Part shown: positions 8,482-16,163 of the stretch, one piece after another
Layout of the letters: every line of letters starts with the position of its first letter
How positions within the stretch are numbered: the stretch's first letter is position 1
NCBI GenBank assembly: GCA_013823325.1
Contig: PNLY01000005.1
Span: forward strand, 50,846-114,845
Source of the DNA: Methylobacterium sp.
GTDB taxonomy: Bacteria > Pseudomonadota > Alphaproteobacteria > Rhizobiales > Beijerinckiaceae
Direction: 5' to 3'
Length of the DNA stretch: 64,000 nt
Program-made: the position numbers and the translations under genes
The notes under the pieces: generated by a model
What the model was told of the DNA's origin: nothing
The model's database searches: none
The model's input: only the letters and a program-made list of their open reading frames with translations

Positions 8482-10086
8482 TCAGGCGAGTTCGGCGCGC
8501 AGGCGCTTCTTGTCGATCTTGCCGACTGGAGTGAGCGGCATCGTCTCGATGAAACGGACGCGGTCGGGGAGCTTGTATTCGGCGACGCCGAGCTCCAGCA
8601 GGTGGCGCCGCAGAGCCGGTCCGCGCAGGGCCGCATCGCGGGCGACGATGAAGGCACAGCTCTTCTCGCCCAGCAGCACATCCTGCATGGCGACGAGCGC
8701 CGCATGCGTCACCTCGGGATGGCGCAGCAAGAGGTTCTCGATCTCCTCGGCCGCAACCTTCTCGCCGCCGCGATTGATCTGGTCCTTGACCCGGCCGACC
8801 ACGCGCAGATGGCCGCCGCGAACCCGCTGAACGACATCGCCGGAGTAGTAGAACCCATCGGCGTCGAAGACCTTGGCGTTGTGCTCGGGCGCGCGATAAT
8901 AGCCGCGGAAGGTGTAGGGGCCCCGCGTCGCCAGCTCGCCGCTGGCGCCCTCCGGGACCGGATCGCCGTCCTCGTCGACGATCCTGACCTCGTCATCGGG
9001 GCTGATCGGCCGCCCCTGGGTGGTGAAGACAAGCTCGTCGTCATCGTCGAAGCGGGTGTAGTTCACCAGCCCCTCGGCCATGCCGAACACCTGCTGCAGC
9101 GCGCAGCCGAACACCCCGGGCACCTGCCGCGCCAGCGCCTCGGCGAAGCTGGCGCCACCGACCTGCATCAGCCTGAGCGAGGCGAGCTTCGGCTTCTCTC
9201 TCCCCGCCGCCGCCAGCCAGAGCGCCACCGCCGTCGGCACCAGCGCGACCATGTCGACCTGGTGCTGCTCGATCAAAGCAAAGCAGGCGAGCGGCTCGGG
9301 GCTCGCCGCCAGCACGACGCAGCCGCCGGCATGGAAGACCCCAAGCGCGCCGGGCGAACTCAGCAGGAAATTGTGGCCGGCCGGCAGCGCGCAAAGGAAG
9401 CGCGTCTGCGGCGAGAGCCCACAGATCTCGGCACTCGCCCGGACACTGTAGTCGTAGTCGTTATGAGTGCGCGGGATCAGCTTCGGCGTGCCGGTGCTGC
9501 CGCCGGAGAGCTGGAAGAAGGCGACCTCGTCGGCGGGCGATGGCGACCCAGTCGGGGCCGCGCTGCTCTCCGACGCCAGCCAGCGCTCGAGATCGTTATA
9601 GGCGCGGTTGCCGCCGAGCAGCAGCACCAGCGACAGGCGCGGCGAGAGCTCCCTGAGCTCGGCGGTGAAGCTGTCGTCGGCGAAGAGTTCGTGCGCCCGG
9701 GCTCCGATCACCAGCCGCGGCTGGATCTGCTGCGCATAGGAGGTCATCTCCAGCCTGCGGTGGCTGAAGAGCGCATTGACCGGAGCGACGCCGATCTTCA
9801 GCAGCGCGAAGAAGACGATGTAGAACTCGGCGCAGTTCGGCAGCTGCACCAGTGCCGTGTCGCCCTGCCCGAGCCCTGCCTCGCTCAATCGCTGCGCCAG
9901 ATTCGAGGCTTTGCGGTCGAGCTCGGCATAGCTGATCTGCCTGTCGCCGCAGATGATCGCGATCGCGTCGGGGCGCTCCTGCCGCTGCGTGTCGAGGATG
10001 CGGGTCAGGGGCTGGTCGAGCCAGTAGCCCCGTGCGCGATAGCGCGCGGCGAACTCCGCCGGCCAGCGCTGGAAGTCGATGGTCAT
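8482..10086 (-). CDS. entE: EntE: 2,3-dihydroxybenzoate-AMP ligase
   Basis: This enzyme adenylates 2,3-dihydroxybenzoate and loads it on the EntB carrier domain. The 534-residue product (E. coli EntE is 536) opens MTIDFQRWPAEFAARYRARGYW, has the P-loop-like LSGGSTGTPKLIPRTHNDY, the aryl-acid pocket LPAGHNFLLSSPGALG, QVFGMAEGLVNYTR, the GDVV and GRVKDQINRGGEK hinge region and a C-terminal PVGKIDKKRLR with the catalytic lysine. It sits 17 bases after entC and 28 before entB in one operon. The start shown is the ATG 18 bases before the entC stop region; homology begins there. Confidence 0.95.
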   Translation of the reverse strand: MTIDFQRWPAEFAARYRARGYWLDQPLTRILDTQRQERPDAIAIICGDRQISYAELDRKASNLAQRLSEAGLGQGDTALVQLPNCAEFYIVFFALLKIGVAPVNALFSHRRLEMTSYAQQIQPRLVIGARAHELFADDSFTAELRELSPRLSLVLLLGGNRAYNDLERWLASESSAAPTGSPSPADEVAFFQLSGGSTGTPKLIPRTHNDYDYSVRASAEICGLSPQTRFLCALPAGHNFLLSSPGALGVFHAGGCVVLAASPEPLACFALIEQHQVDMVALVPTAVALWLAAAGREKPKLASLRLMQVGGASFAEALARQVPGVFGCALQQVFGMAEGLVNYTRFDDDDELVFTTQGRPISPDDEVRIVDEDGDPVPEGASGELATRGPYTFRGYYRAPEHNAKVFDADGFYYSGDVVQRVRGGHLRVVGRVKDQINRGGEKVAAEEIENLLLRHPEVTHAALVAMQDVLLGEKSCAFIVARDAALRGPALRRHLLELGVAEYKLPDRVRFIETMPLTPVGKIDKKRLRAELA

Positions 10087-10103
10087 GCCATGATCCTCGG
10101 ATG

Positions 10104-11264
10104 TCAGGCGGCGAGGCCGCAGGCGCTGAGCATGGTGCCGAGCTTGGCTTGCACCTCCTCCCATTCGGAGGCGGGATTGGAGGCCTCGACGATGCCCGCG
10201 CCGGCGAAGAGCCGCAGAGTGTCGCGCCGGGCGATGCCACAGCGGATGGTGATCGCCCATTCGCCATTGCCCTGCGCATCGCACCAGCCGACCAGGCCGG
10301 TGAACAGCCCGCGCTCGAAGGGCTCGACATAGCGGATCAGCTTATGGGCGCTCTCAGTCGGGAAGCCGCAGACCGCCGGCGTCGGATGGATGATGCAAGC
10401 GAGCTGGAGCGCGGTCATCGCCGGGTCGTTCAAGACGCCCTCGATCGGTGTCGAGAGATGCCACATCGCCGCGGTGTTCATCAGCGAGGGACCATCGGGA
10501 ATGTGGAGCTCGCCGCAGAGCGGCGCCAGGATCGAGCGGATGTTCTCGATCACCAGCCGGTGCTCGTACTGGTCCTTCTGCGAGCGCTCCAATTGCTCGG
10601 CCGCGGCACGATCGGCCTGCGGATCGGGCTGCCGCTTGGCCGAGCCGGCGAGCGGATTCGAGACGATCCGGCCGCCCTCCTTGCGGATCAGCAGCTCAGG
10701 GCTGACCCCGACGAGCTCGCCCTCGTCGGGCAAGGGAATTCTGAACAGATAGCCCTGGCTGTTCTGGGCGCGCAGGCTGGCCAGCAGCCGGCCGACATCC
10801 ATGCTCCCGGCAAAGCGCAGCTCGCGCACCACTGACAGCACCGCCTTGCGGACATCGCTATGGCGGAAATTGACGATGGCGTGCTCGACCGCCTTCTTGA
10901 AGCCGTCCTCGTCGGGAAGGCTGCGCTGGTCGAGCAGGTCGGGAACGCCCGGAGGCTCGCCTGCCGCCTCGGCCGGAGCCTGCTCGCGCCACTCATAGCC
11001 CGCCGGGACATAGAGGCAGGAGGGTTCGCGCACATCGAAGGGAATGGCGCCGATCAGGATCGGATTGGCCTGCCCTGCCCGCCTGGCCCGCTCGAAGGCT
11101 GCCTCAACCGCCGCGTGCAGACCCTGTCCGCGATCCTGCCCACCACGGGCTGGCACGGAGATCCACTCATGGATTCCCGATGACAACAATTCTCTGCCAT
11201 TTGATGCGAACAAGGCACCAAATTTGAAATTGATATTGTGTTTCAAGGCCAAACTTTCCAGCAT
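10104..11264 (-). CDS. entC: EntC: isochorismate synthase
   Basis: This enzyme isomerizes chorismate to isochorismate, the first committed step to DHB. The 386-residue protein has the chorismate-binding fold: SVPARGGQ, ILIGAIPFD, KAVLSVVRELRF, YLFRIPLP, SPELLIRKEGGRIVSNPLAGSAKR, EHRLVIENIRSILAPLC, HLSTPIEGV, LIHPTPAVCGFP-type (IIHPTPAVCGFPTESA) and FTGLVGWCD, all diagnostic of EntC/DhbC. It is first in the entCEBD operon and divergent from the free-standing cyclization-domain gene. The first 20 codons and the region upstream are noticeably AT-richer than the rest. No strong ribosome-binding site is visible upstream of the ATG. Confidence 0.94.
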   Translation of the reverse strand: MLESLALKHNINFKFGALFASNGRELLSSGIHEWISVPARGGQDRGQGLHAAVEAAFERARRAGQANPILIGAIPFDVREPSCLYVPAGYEWREQAPAEAAGEPPGVPDLLDQRSLPDEDGFKKAVEHAIVNFRHSDVRKAVLSVVRELRFAGSMDVGRLLASLRAQNSQGYLFRIPLPDEGELVGVSPELLIRKEGGRIVSNPLAGSAKRQPDPQADRAAAEQLERSQKDQYEHRLVIENIRSILAPLCGELHIPDGPSLMNTAAMWHLSTPIEGVLNDPAMTALQLACIIHPTPAVCGFPTESAHKLIRYVEPFERGLFTGLVGWCDAQGNGEWAITIRCGIARRDTLRLFAGAGIVEASNPASEWEEVQAKLGTMLSACGLAA

Positions 11265-11351
11265 TGAAGTTACTCTACTTCTAAAGAGGCTTCATTCAGC
11301 GATGCTGATCGCAGATGTTGACAGCTTCTTGCTTTCGTAAGAAGCAATGTC

Positions 11352-11380
11352 AATCGAAATCGATTTGCAGTAATCGATTA
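11352..11380. promoter_or_regulatory. Tandem AATCGATT palindromes between entC and the NRPS genes
   Basis: In the AT-rich 137-base divergent gap, AAATCGATTT (11357-11366) and TAATCGATTA (11371-11380) are perfect decamer palindromes 14 bases apart, with a further AATCGA half-site at 11352. They lie just upstream of the plus-strand NRPS start and could control both divergent operons. The motif does not fit the classical Fur, Irr or RirA consensus as I know them, so the regulator is unknown. Confidence 0.35.
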
Positions 11381-11401
11381 TAAATCTTCAAAACAAATGC
11401 C

Positions 11402-12997
11402 ATGAACATACGACAATTGACGCCGATGCAGGCGGCTTATTGGTTTGGCCGCCAATCACATACCTCCCTCGGAGGCGTGACGGCACATCTTTATGGCGAG
11501 TTCGACGGACGCGACCTCGAGCCCGAGCGGCTGCGCGATGCCGTTCGCAGGCTCTGCCGACTGCATCCGATGCTGCGGCTGCGGATCGATGCCGAAGGCT
11601 GCCAGCACCTCGATCCGGCAGCCGATCCATTGCCGGTCGAGGTCGAGGACATGCGGGAGCTCCCGGCGGACGCGCTGGAAGCACGCCTCCTCGCCAAGCG
11701 CCGGAGCTGGAGCCATCGCCGGCTCGATCTAGGCCGCGGCGAGGCGGCGGCGTTCGGCCTCAGCCTGCTGCCCGACAGCGCCTGCCGGCTGCATGTCGAC
11801 ACCGACATGATCGCGGTCGACCCGAACAGCTTCCGGCTCGTGATCGAGGATCTTGCCCGGCTCTACGATCATCCGGACCGACCGCAAGCGCCCGCCTCCC
11901 ACGGCTTCTTCGACTGGCTCGACCGGGCGGGCGCGGGAGCCGAAGGCGCAAAACGGCGCGAGCGCGACAGGGTTTGGTGGCGTGCCCGTCTCGCTGACAT
12001 CCCCCCGGCACCCGCGCTGCCCGCAACACTTCATGCTCCGGCAGAGCCGACAAGCGAGCGCCTGGCCGCCCGGCTCTCGTCCGATGAGCGCCGCGCGCTG
12101 GAAAGACGTGCTCGCGATCTTCGGGTGACGCCGTCCGTGCTGGCACTCGGCCTCTTCGCAGACGTGCTCGGCCGGGCGACGCGACAGGCCCGTTTCCGCC
12201 TGAACGTGCCGAGTTTCTGGCGTGCGCCGCTCGTTCCCGATGTCGAGCGGATCGTCGGCGAATTCTCGAACGTGCTGATCCTCGGCGTCGACCTCGCGGC
12301 CGCAGCGACATTGGCCGAGCTGTGCCACGACATCGGCCGCCAGATGGTCGAGGTCATCGCCCATGACGCCTATCCCGGCGTCAGCGTGATGCGCGACCTG
12401 TCGCGGCTGCACGGCTCCGTCCAGACCGCGCCGGTCGTCTTCACCGCCGGCCTCGGGCTCTCCGGCGGCGAGCTCTTCAACGAGACCACCACGCGCGTCT
12501 TCGGTCCGATGAACTGGGTGATCTCGCAAGGGCCGCAGGTGGCGATCGATGCCCAGGTCGCGGCCTGCGACGGCGGCATCCTGGTGAACTGGGACATCCG
12601 GCTCGACGCTCTGCCGGAAGCCTGGGCCCGCGAAACCTTCGCGGCCTATGTCGCGCTGCTGCGCGCGGCGCGGCCAGAGGCGCTCGACGCCGCACCGGCC
12701 GCGGCGAAGGCAGGGCCGGGCCGCAAGACCACCAACCCGACCGAAGACATGCTGGTCAGCCTGCTGGGGCGCCTGTCGCCGGGCGAAGCGGTGCACGGTT
12801 GTAGCGCGATAACCGCGGCCGCCAAGGCCGAAATCACCCGCTTCCTCGACCGCTACTGCCCCATTGGCGCGCCATCGCGTTCGGATTTCGACGAGGCGAC
12901 GACGCCTCGCAGCCTCGCCGATCTCGTCCGCGCCCGCTCGGGCGGCGCCTCCGACGAGATCGCGCGCATCTTCCTGGAGACGATCGATGCGGGATGA
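11402..12997 (+). CDS. Free-standing NRPS cyclization (Cy) domain protein, VibF Cy1-like
   Basis: The 531-residue product is a lone heterocyclization domain. It opens with the Cy core LTPMQAAYWFGRQ and has the Cy signature D135-x4-D140-x2-S143 (DMIAVDPNS) that replaces the condensation motif HHxxxDG. Later Cy segments include VPSFWRAP, GEFSNVLILGVDL, YPGVSVMRDLSR, PVVFTAGLGL and ISQGPQVAIDAQV. About 80 C-terminal residues (from NPTEDML to the end) resemble a decayed carrier domain but show no phosphopantetheine serine motif. The stop overlaps the next gene by 11 bases. In VibF, tandem Cy domains split amide formation and ring closure; this protein, with the intact motif, is the better candidate for cyclodehydration to the oxazoline. 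No adenylation domain is attached. Confidence 0.85.
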   Translation: MNIRQLTPMQAAYWFGRQSHTSLGGVTAHLYGEFDGRDLEPERLRDAVRRLCRLHPMLRLRIDAEGCQHLDPAADPLPVEVEDMRELPADALEARLLAKRRSWSHRRLDLGRGEAAAFGLSLLPDSACRLHVDTDMIAVDPNSFRLVIEDLARLYDHPDRPQAPASHGFFDWLDRAGAGAEGAKRRERDRVWWRARLADIPPAPALPATLHAPAEPTSERLAARLSSDERRALERRARDLRVTPSVLALGLFADVLGRATRQARFRLNVPSFWRAPLVPDVERIVGEFSNVLILGVDLAAAATLAELCHDIGRQMVEVIAHDAYPGVSVMRDLSRLHGSVQTAPVVFTAGLGLSGGELFNETTTRVFGPMNWVISQGPQVAIDAQVAACDGGILVNWDIRLDALPEAWARETFAAYVALLRAARPEALDAAPAAAKAGPGRKTTNPTEDMLVSLLGRLSPGEAVHGCSAITAAAKAEITRFLDRYCPIGAPSRSDFDEATTPRSLADLVRARSGGASDEIARIFLETIDAG

Positions 12998-15900
12998 TTT
13001 TTCCGATGCCGCGCCGGGCGGAGCCGTCGGGCGGGACGAAGTACCGCTGACCGACCTGCAGCAGGCCTATCTGCTCGGGCGCGAGCGGCATCTGCCGCTG
13101 GGCGGCGTCGCCATGCAGGAATTCCGCGAATATCGCGGTGCGATCGATGTCGCGGCGCTGCCGCCGCGCCTCCTTGCGATGGTCGCGCGGCATCCGGCCT
13201 TGCGCACGCATATCGACGCACAGCGCCGGGTTTCGTGGGTCTCATCCGAGCCGGCCGTCAACTATGACGAGATCGACCTGCGCGGCCTGCGGCAGGCAGA
13301 AGCGTTGGCCTGGATCGACGGGCAGCGCGAGGACTACGCCCATCGCCTATTCGACCTCACACGCTCGCCCTGGAACGTGACGGCGTTCCGCCTGCCGGAC
13401 CCGGAAGCGGATGATCCCGACCGGGCGACCTGCGTGCTGTTCGCCCGCTTCGATGCCATGATCCTCGATGGCCGCGCCATCGCTTCGCTGCTCGTCGAGC
13501 TGCTGGGCGGTGAAACACCACGCCTGGAGGCTGCGGCCCTGCCACCGCCGACCGACGAGGCGAAGCGGCGTAAGGACGCCGCCTATTGGGCTCACAAGCT
13601 CCAGCCGGTCGAAGGCCCGCCGCAACTGCCTTGGACCAAGCCGCTGGAGGCGATTCCCGCCTCGCGCTACGAGCGCGAGAGCCTGACTATCTCGCGCGAA
13701 CGTTTCTCAGCGCTCTGTCGCCTCGCCGCCAGGGAGCGCCTGTTCAAGAACACGGCAGTGACGGCCGTCGTCCTCGAAACCTTGTCACATTGGCTGAACG
13801 AAGGCGCACTCTGCGTCGGTATCCCCGTCGCGCCCGCCGCCTCGTCCGAACTTGCAAACCGGTCGAGCTTCATCGCCGTCAACTGGGATGCCCGGCAAGG
13901 CGACTTCCGCGAGCGCGCGCAATCCTTGCAGGGCGATGTGCTGGAAGGGCTGGAGCATCTTTCGCAAGCCGGCGTGCAGATCAGCCGGCTCCTGATGAAC
14001 GCCCAACCGGGCGGGCCGGCCCTGCCCGTCGTCGTGACCAACGGCCTCGGCTGGCCGAAGCTGGCGAAGGATGCCGGGATCCGGCACCATGCCGGCCTGA
14101 CCCAGACGCCGCAGGTCGCCGTCGATATCCGCTTCCGCGACGATGACGAGGGCAATCTCGTCGTCGACATCGACTACGCCCGCGAGGCGATCGACCGCGG
14201 AATCATCAGCGACATCCTCGCCGCGCTCGACCGGCAAGTCGCCACGATCTGCGAGCGCGGCGCCTTCGAGATCGTGCGGGGCGAGATGCTCGACCTCGGC
14301 CACTATCGGCTCAACGGCTCCGAGGATGAGTTCGCCTGCAGCCGCTTCCTGCAACGCATCGCCGACAACCTTTTCGCGGGAGATAGGGACAAGATCGCCC
14401 TGATCTCGGGCGCCCGCCGAATCTCGTATGGCGAACTCGGCACGAATGTCGGCAAGGCGGTGTCGGCGCTGCGCGAGCGCGGCGTCGGCAAGGGCAATGT
14501 CGTCGCGGTCTGCCTGCCGCGCGGGCCCGAGCACACTGCGATCACGCTCGCCTGTGCGCTTTCCGGCGCGATCTGGGTGCCGATCGACGCGGCCTCGCCG
14601 CCTGAGCGGCTGGACTATCTCCTCGCCAATTGCCGGCCGGCCCTGGTGGTGTCGACGGCTTCGGTTTCGGGGCATGAGGCGGCAACGCCCGAGGCCCTGT
14701 TGAGCGGCGAGCCACCGGCCGATCCGCTGGCGCTGCTGCCGGCGCTGGACGCGCTCTCGGCAAGCAATGAGCCCGCCTATTACCTCTACACCTCCGGCAC
14801 TACCGGCCGGCCCAAATGCGTGGTGCTCTCGAACCGGGCGACCTCGAACGTCATCGGCCGCACGCTGGAGAACTGGCAGGCGACGGAAAGCGACGTCTTC
14901 ATCTCGGTGACGCCGCTGCATCACGACATGTCGGTCTTCGACGTGTTCGGCTGCCTGACGGCGGCCGCGACGCTGGTCCAGCCGGCGCCCGGCGAGGAGA
15001 AGGACGCGATCGCCTGGAACCGGCTCGTCGCCGACCACAAGGTCACGCTCTGGTGCTCGGTGCCGGCGATCCTCGAGATGCTGCTGTCCTGCCGGCAAGG
15101 CGACGAACTGCGCTCGCTCCGGCTGATCGCCCAGGGCGGCGACTACATCAAGCCGGCGGTGATCGCCGAACTGCGCCGTCTCGATCCGGCGCTGCGGCTG
15201 GTTTCGCTCGGCGGGCCGACCGAGACGACGATCTGGAGCATCTGGCACGAGATCGGCCCCGAGGACACCGGACAGGTCCCGTATGGCCGGCCGCTGCCGG
15301 GCAACCGCTATTTCATCCTGAACGAGCGCGGCGAGCATTGCCCGTCCGGAGCCGTCGGGCGCATCCACACCGCGGGCGTCAATGTCGCGCTCGGCTATCT
15401 CCAGGACGGCGTGCTCGGCCAGAGCGACTTCGTCACCGTCGCCGATGAAGCCGGCGAGCCGGTGCGCGCCTTCCGCACCGGCGATCGTGGCCGCTATCGC
15501 CATGACGGCACCATCCTCTTCGCCAGCCGGGTCGACGGCTATGTCAAGGTCCGCGGCGTGCGCGTCTCCTTGCCTGATATCGAGGCGGAGCTCGGCGCCC
15601 ATCCCGATATCCGCCAATTGCTGGTGGTCGATTGCGGCGTCGAGCAGCGCGGCGAGGCTGAGATCGGCGTCATCTATGTGCCGGCGCAGGCGGGCAAGCC
15701 GAGCGCCTTCGACTTGCGCGCCCATGCAAGGCGTGTGCTGCCGGAGTCGCATGTCCCGACCCGCTTCGTCGAGGTCGAGACATTGCCGCTTTCGGCGAAC
15801 GGCAAGCCCGATCGCCGCAAGGCTCGCGAATTGCTGGCCGCTGCCGCGGAGCGCCGCGAACCGGCGGCAAGGGCTGCACCGCCAGCCAATCCGCGCAACA

Positions 15901-16121
15901 GCAGGATTCTCGACCTTTACCTCGCCGTGCTCGGCCAGCCAGCCTCGCCGGAGATCGACGATACCACCGATTTCGTCCGCCTCGGCCTGCTGCCCTCCCA
16001 CCTCAAATCCGTGGCGAGCCGAATCCGCGACGAGCTCGGCACTGATCTGACGCCGCATCAACTGCTGCGCTGCCGCAATGCCGGGCAAGTCGCGCTGCTG
16101 CTCCGCGACCAGGAGCGGTGA
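12987..16121 (+). CDS. NRPS: Cy-like domain, adenylation domain, degenerate carrier domain (VibF Cy2-A-like)
   Basis: The 1044-residue protein has a Cy-like domain (residues 18-430; VPLTDLQQAYLLGRE), an adenylation domain (about 450-950; YTSGTTGRPK at 601-610, GGPTETTIW at 742-750, TGDRGRY, NGKPDRR with Lys940) and a short carrier-like tail (970-1040). The Cy signature is altered to D156-x4-D161-x2-A164. The carrier motif reads LGLLPSHL: an ungapped comparison puts Pro1003 at the phosphopantetheine-serine position with a serine one residue later, so this carrier may be inactive. Specificity residues read by eye are D-M-F-C-A-G-L-I-W, neither the usual Thr nor Cys code; Thr (or Ser) activation is inferred from VibF. 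The ATG lies inside the preceding gene; the longer upstream frame is antisense-like arginine-rich sequence. Confidence 0.88.
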   Translation: MRDDFSDAAPGGAVGRDEVPLTDLQQAYLLGRERHLPLGGVAMQEFREYRGAIDVAALPPRLLAMVARHPALRTHIDAQRRVSWVSSEPAVNYDEIDLRGLRQAEALAWIDGQREDYAHRLFDLTRSPWNVTAFRLPDPEADDPDRATCVLFARFDAMILDGRAIASLLVELLGGETPRLEAAALPPPTDEAKRRKDAAYWAHKLQPVEGPPQLPWTKPLEAIPASRYERESLTISRERFSALCRLAARERLFKNTAVTAVVLETLSHWLNEGALCVGIPVAPAASSELANRSSFIAVNWDARQGDFRERAQSLQGDVLEGLEHLSQAGVQISRLLMNAQPGGPALPVVVTNGLGWPKLAKDAGIRHHAGLTQTPQVAVDIRFRDDDEGNLVVDIDYAREAIDRGIISDILAALDRQVATICERGAFEIVRGEMLDLGHYRLNGSEDEFACSRFLQRIADNLFAGDRDKIALISGARRISYGELGTNVGKAVSALRERGVGKGNVVAVCLPRGPEHTAITLACALSGAIWVPIDAASPPERLDYLLANCRPALVVSTASVSGHEAATPEALLSGEPPADPLALLPALDALSASNEPAYYLYTSGTTGRPKCVVLSNRATSNVIGRTLENWQATESDVFISVTPLHHDMSVFDVFGCLTAAATLVQPAPGEEKDAIAWNRLVADHKVTLWCSVPAILEMLLSCRQGDELRSLRLIAQGGDYIKPAVIAELRRLDPALRLVSLGGPTETTIWSIWHEIGPEDTGQVPYGRPLPGNRYFILNERGEHCPSGAVGRIHTAGVNVALGYLQDGVLGQSDFVTVADEAGEPVRAFRTGDRGRYRHDGTILFASRVDGYVKVRGVRVSLPDIEAELGAHPDIRQLLVVDCGVEQRGEAEIGVIYVPAQAGKPSAFDLRAHARRVLPESHVPTRFVEVETLPLSANGKPDRRKARELLAAAAERREPAARAAPPANPRNSRILDLYLAVLGQPASPEIDDTTDFVRLGLLPSHLKSVASRIRDELGTDLTPHQLLRCRNAGQVALLLRDQER

Positions 16122-16163
16122 GGCAGCTCGCCGCCGCCCGCATAATCCAAATTGGAGATTCCC

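Noticed and set aside
8470-10332. A 620-codon plus-strand frame opposite entE
   Set aside because: Antisense to a clear EntE; charged, repetitive composition and no homology.
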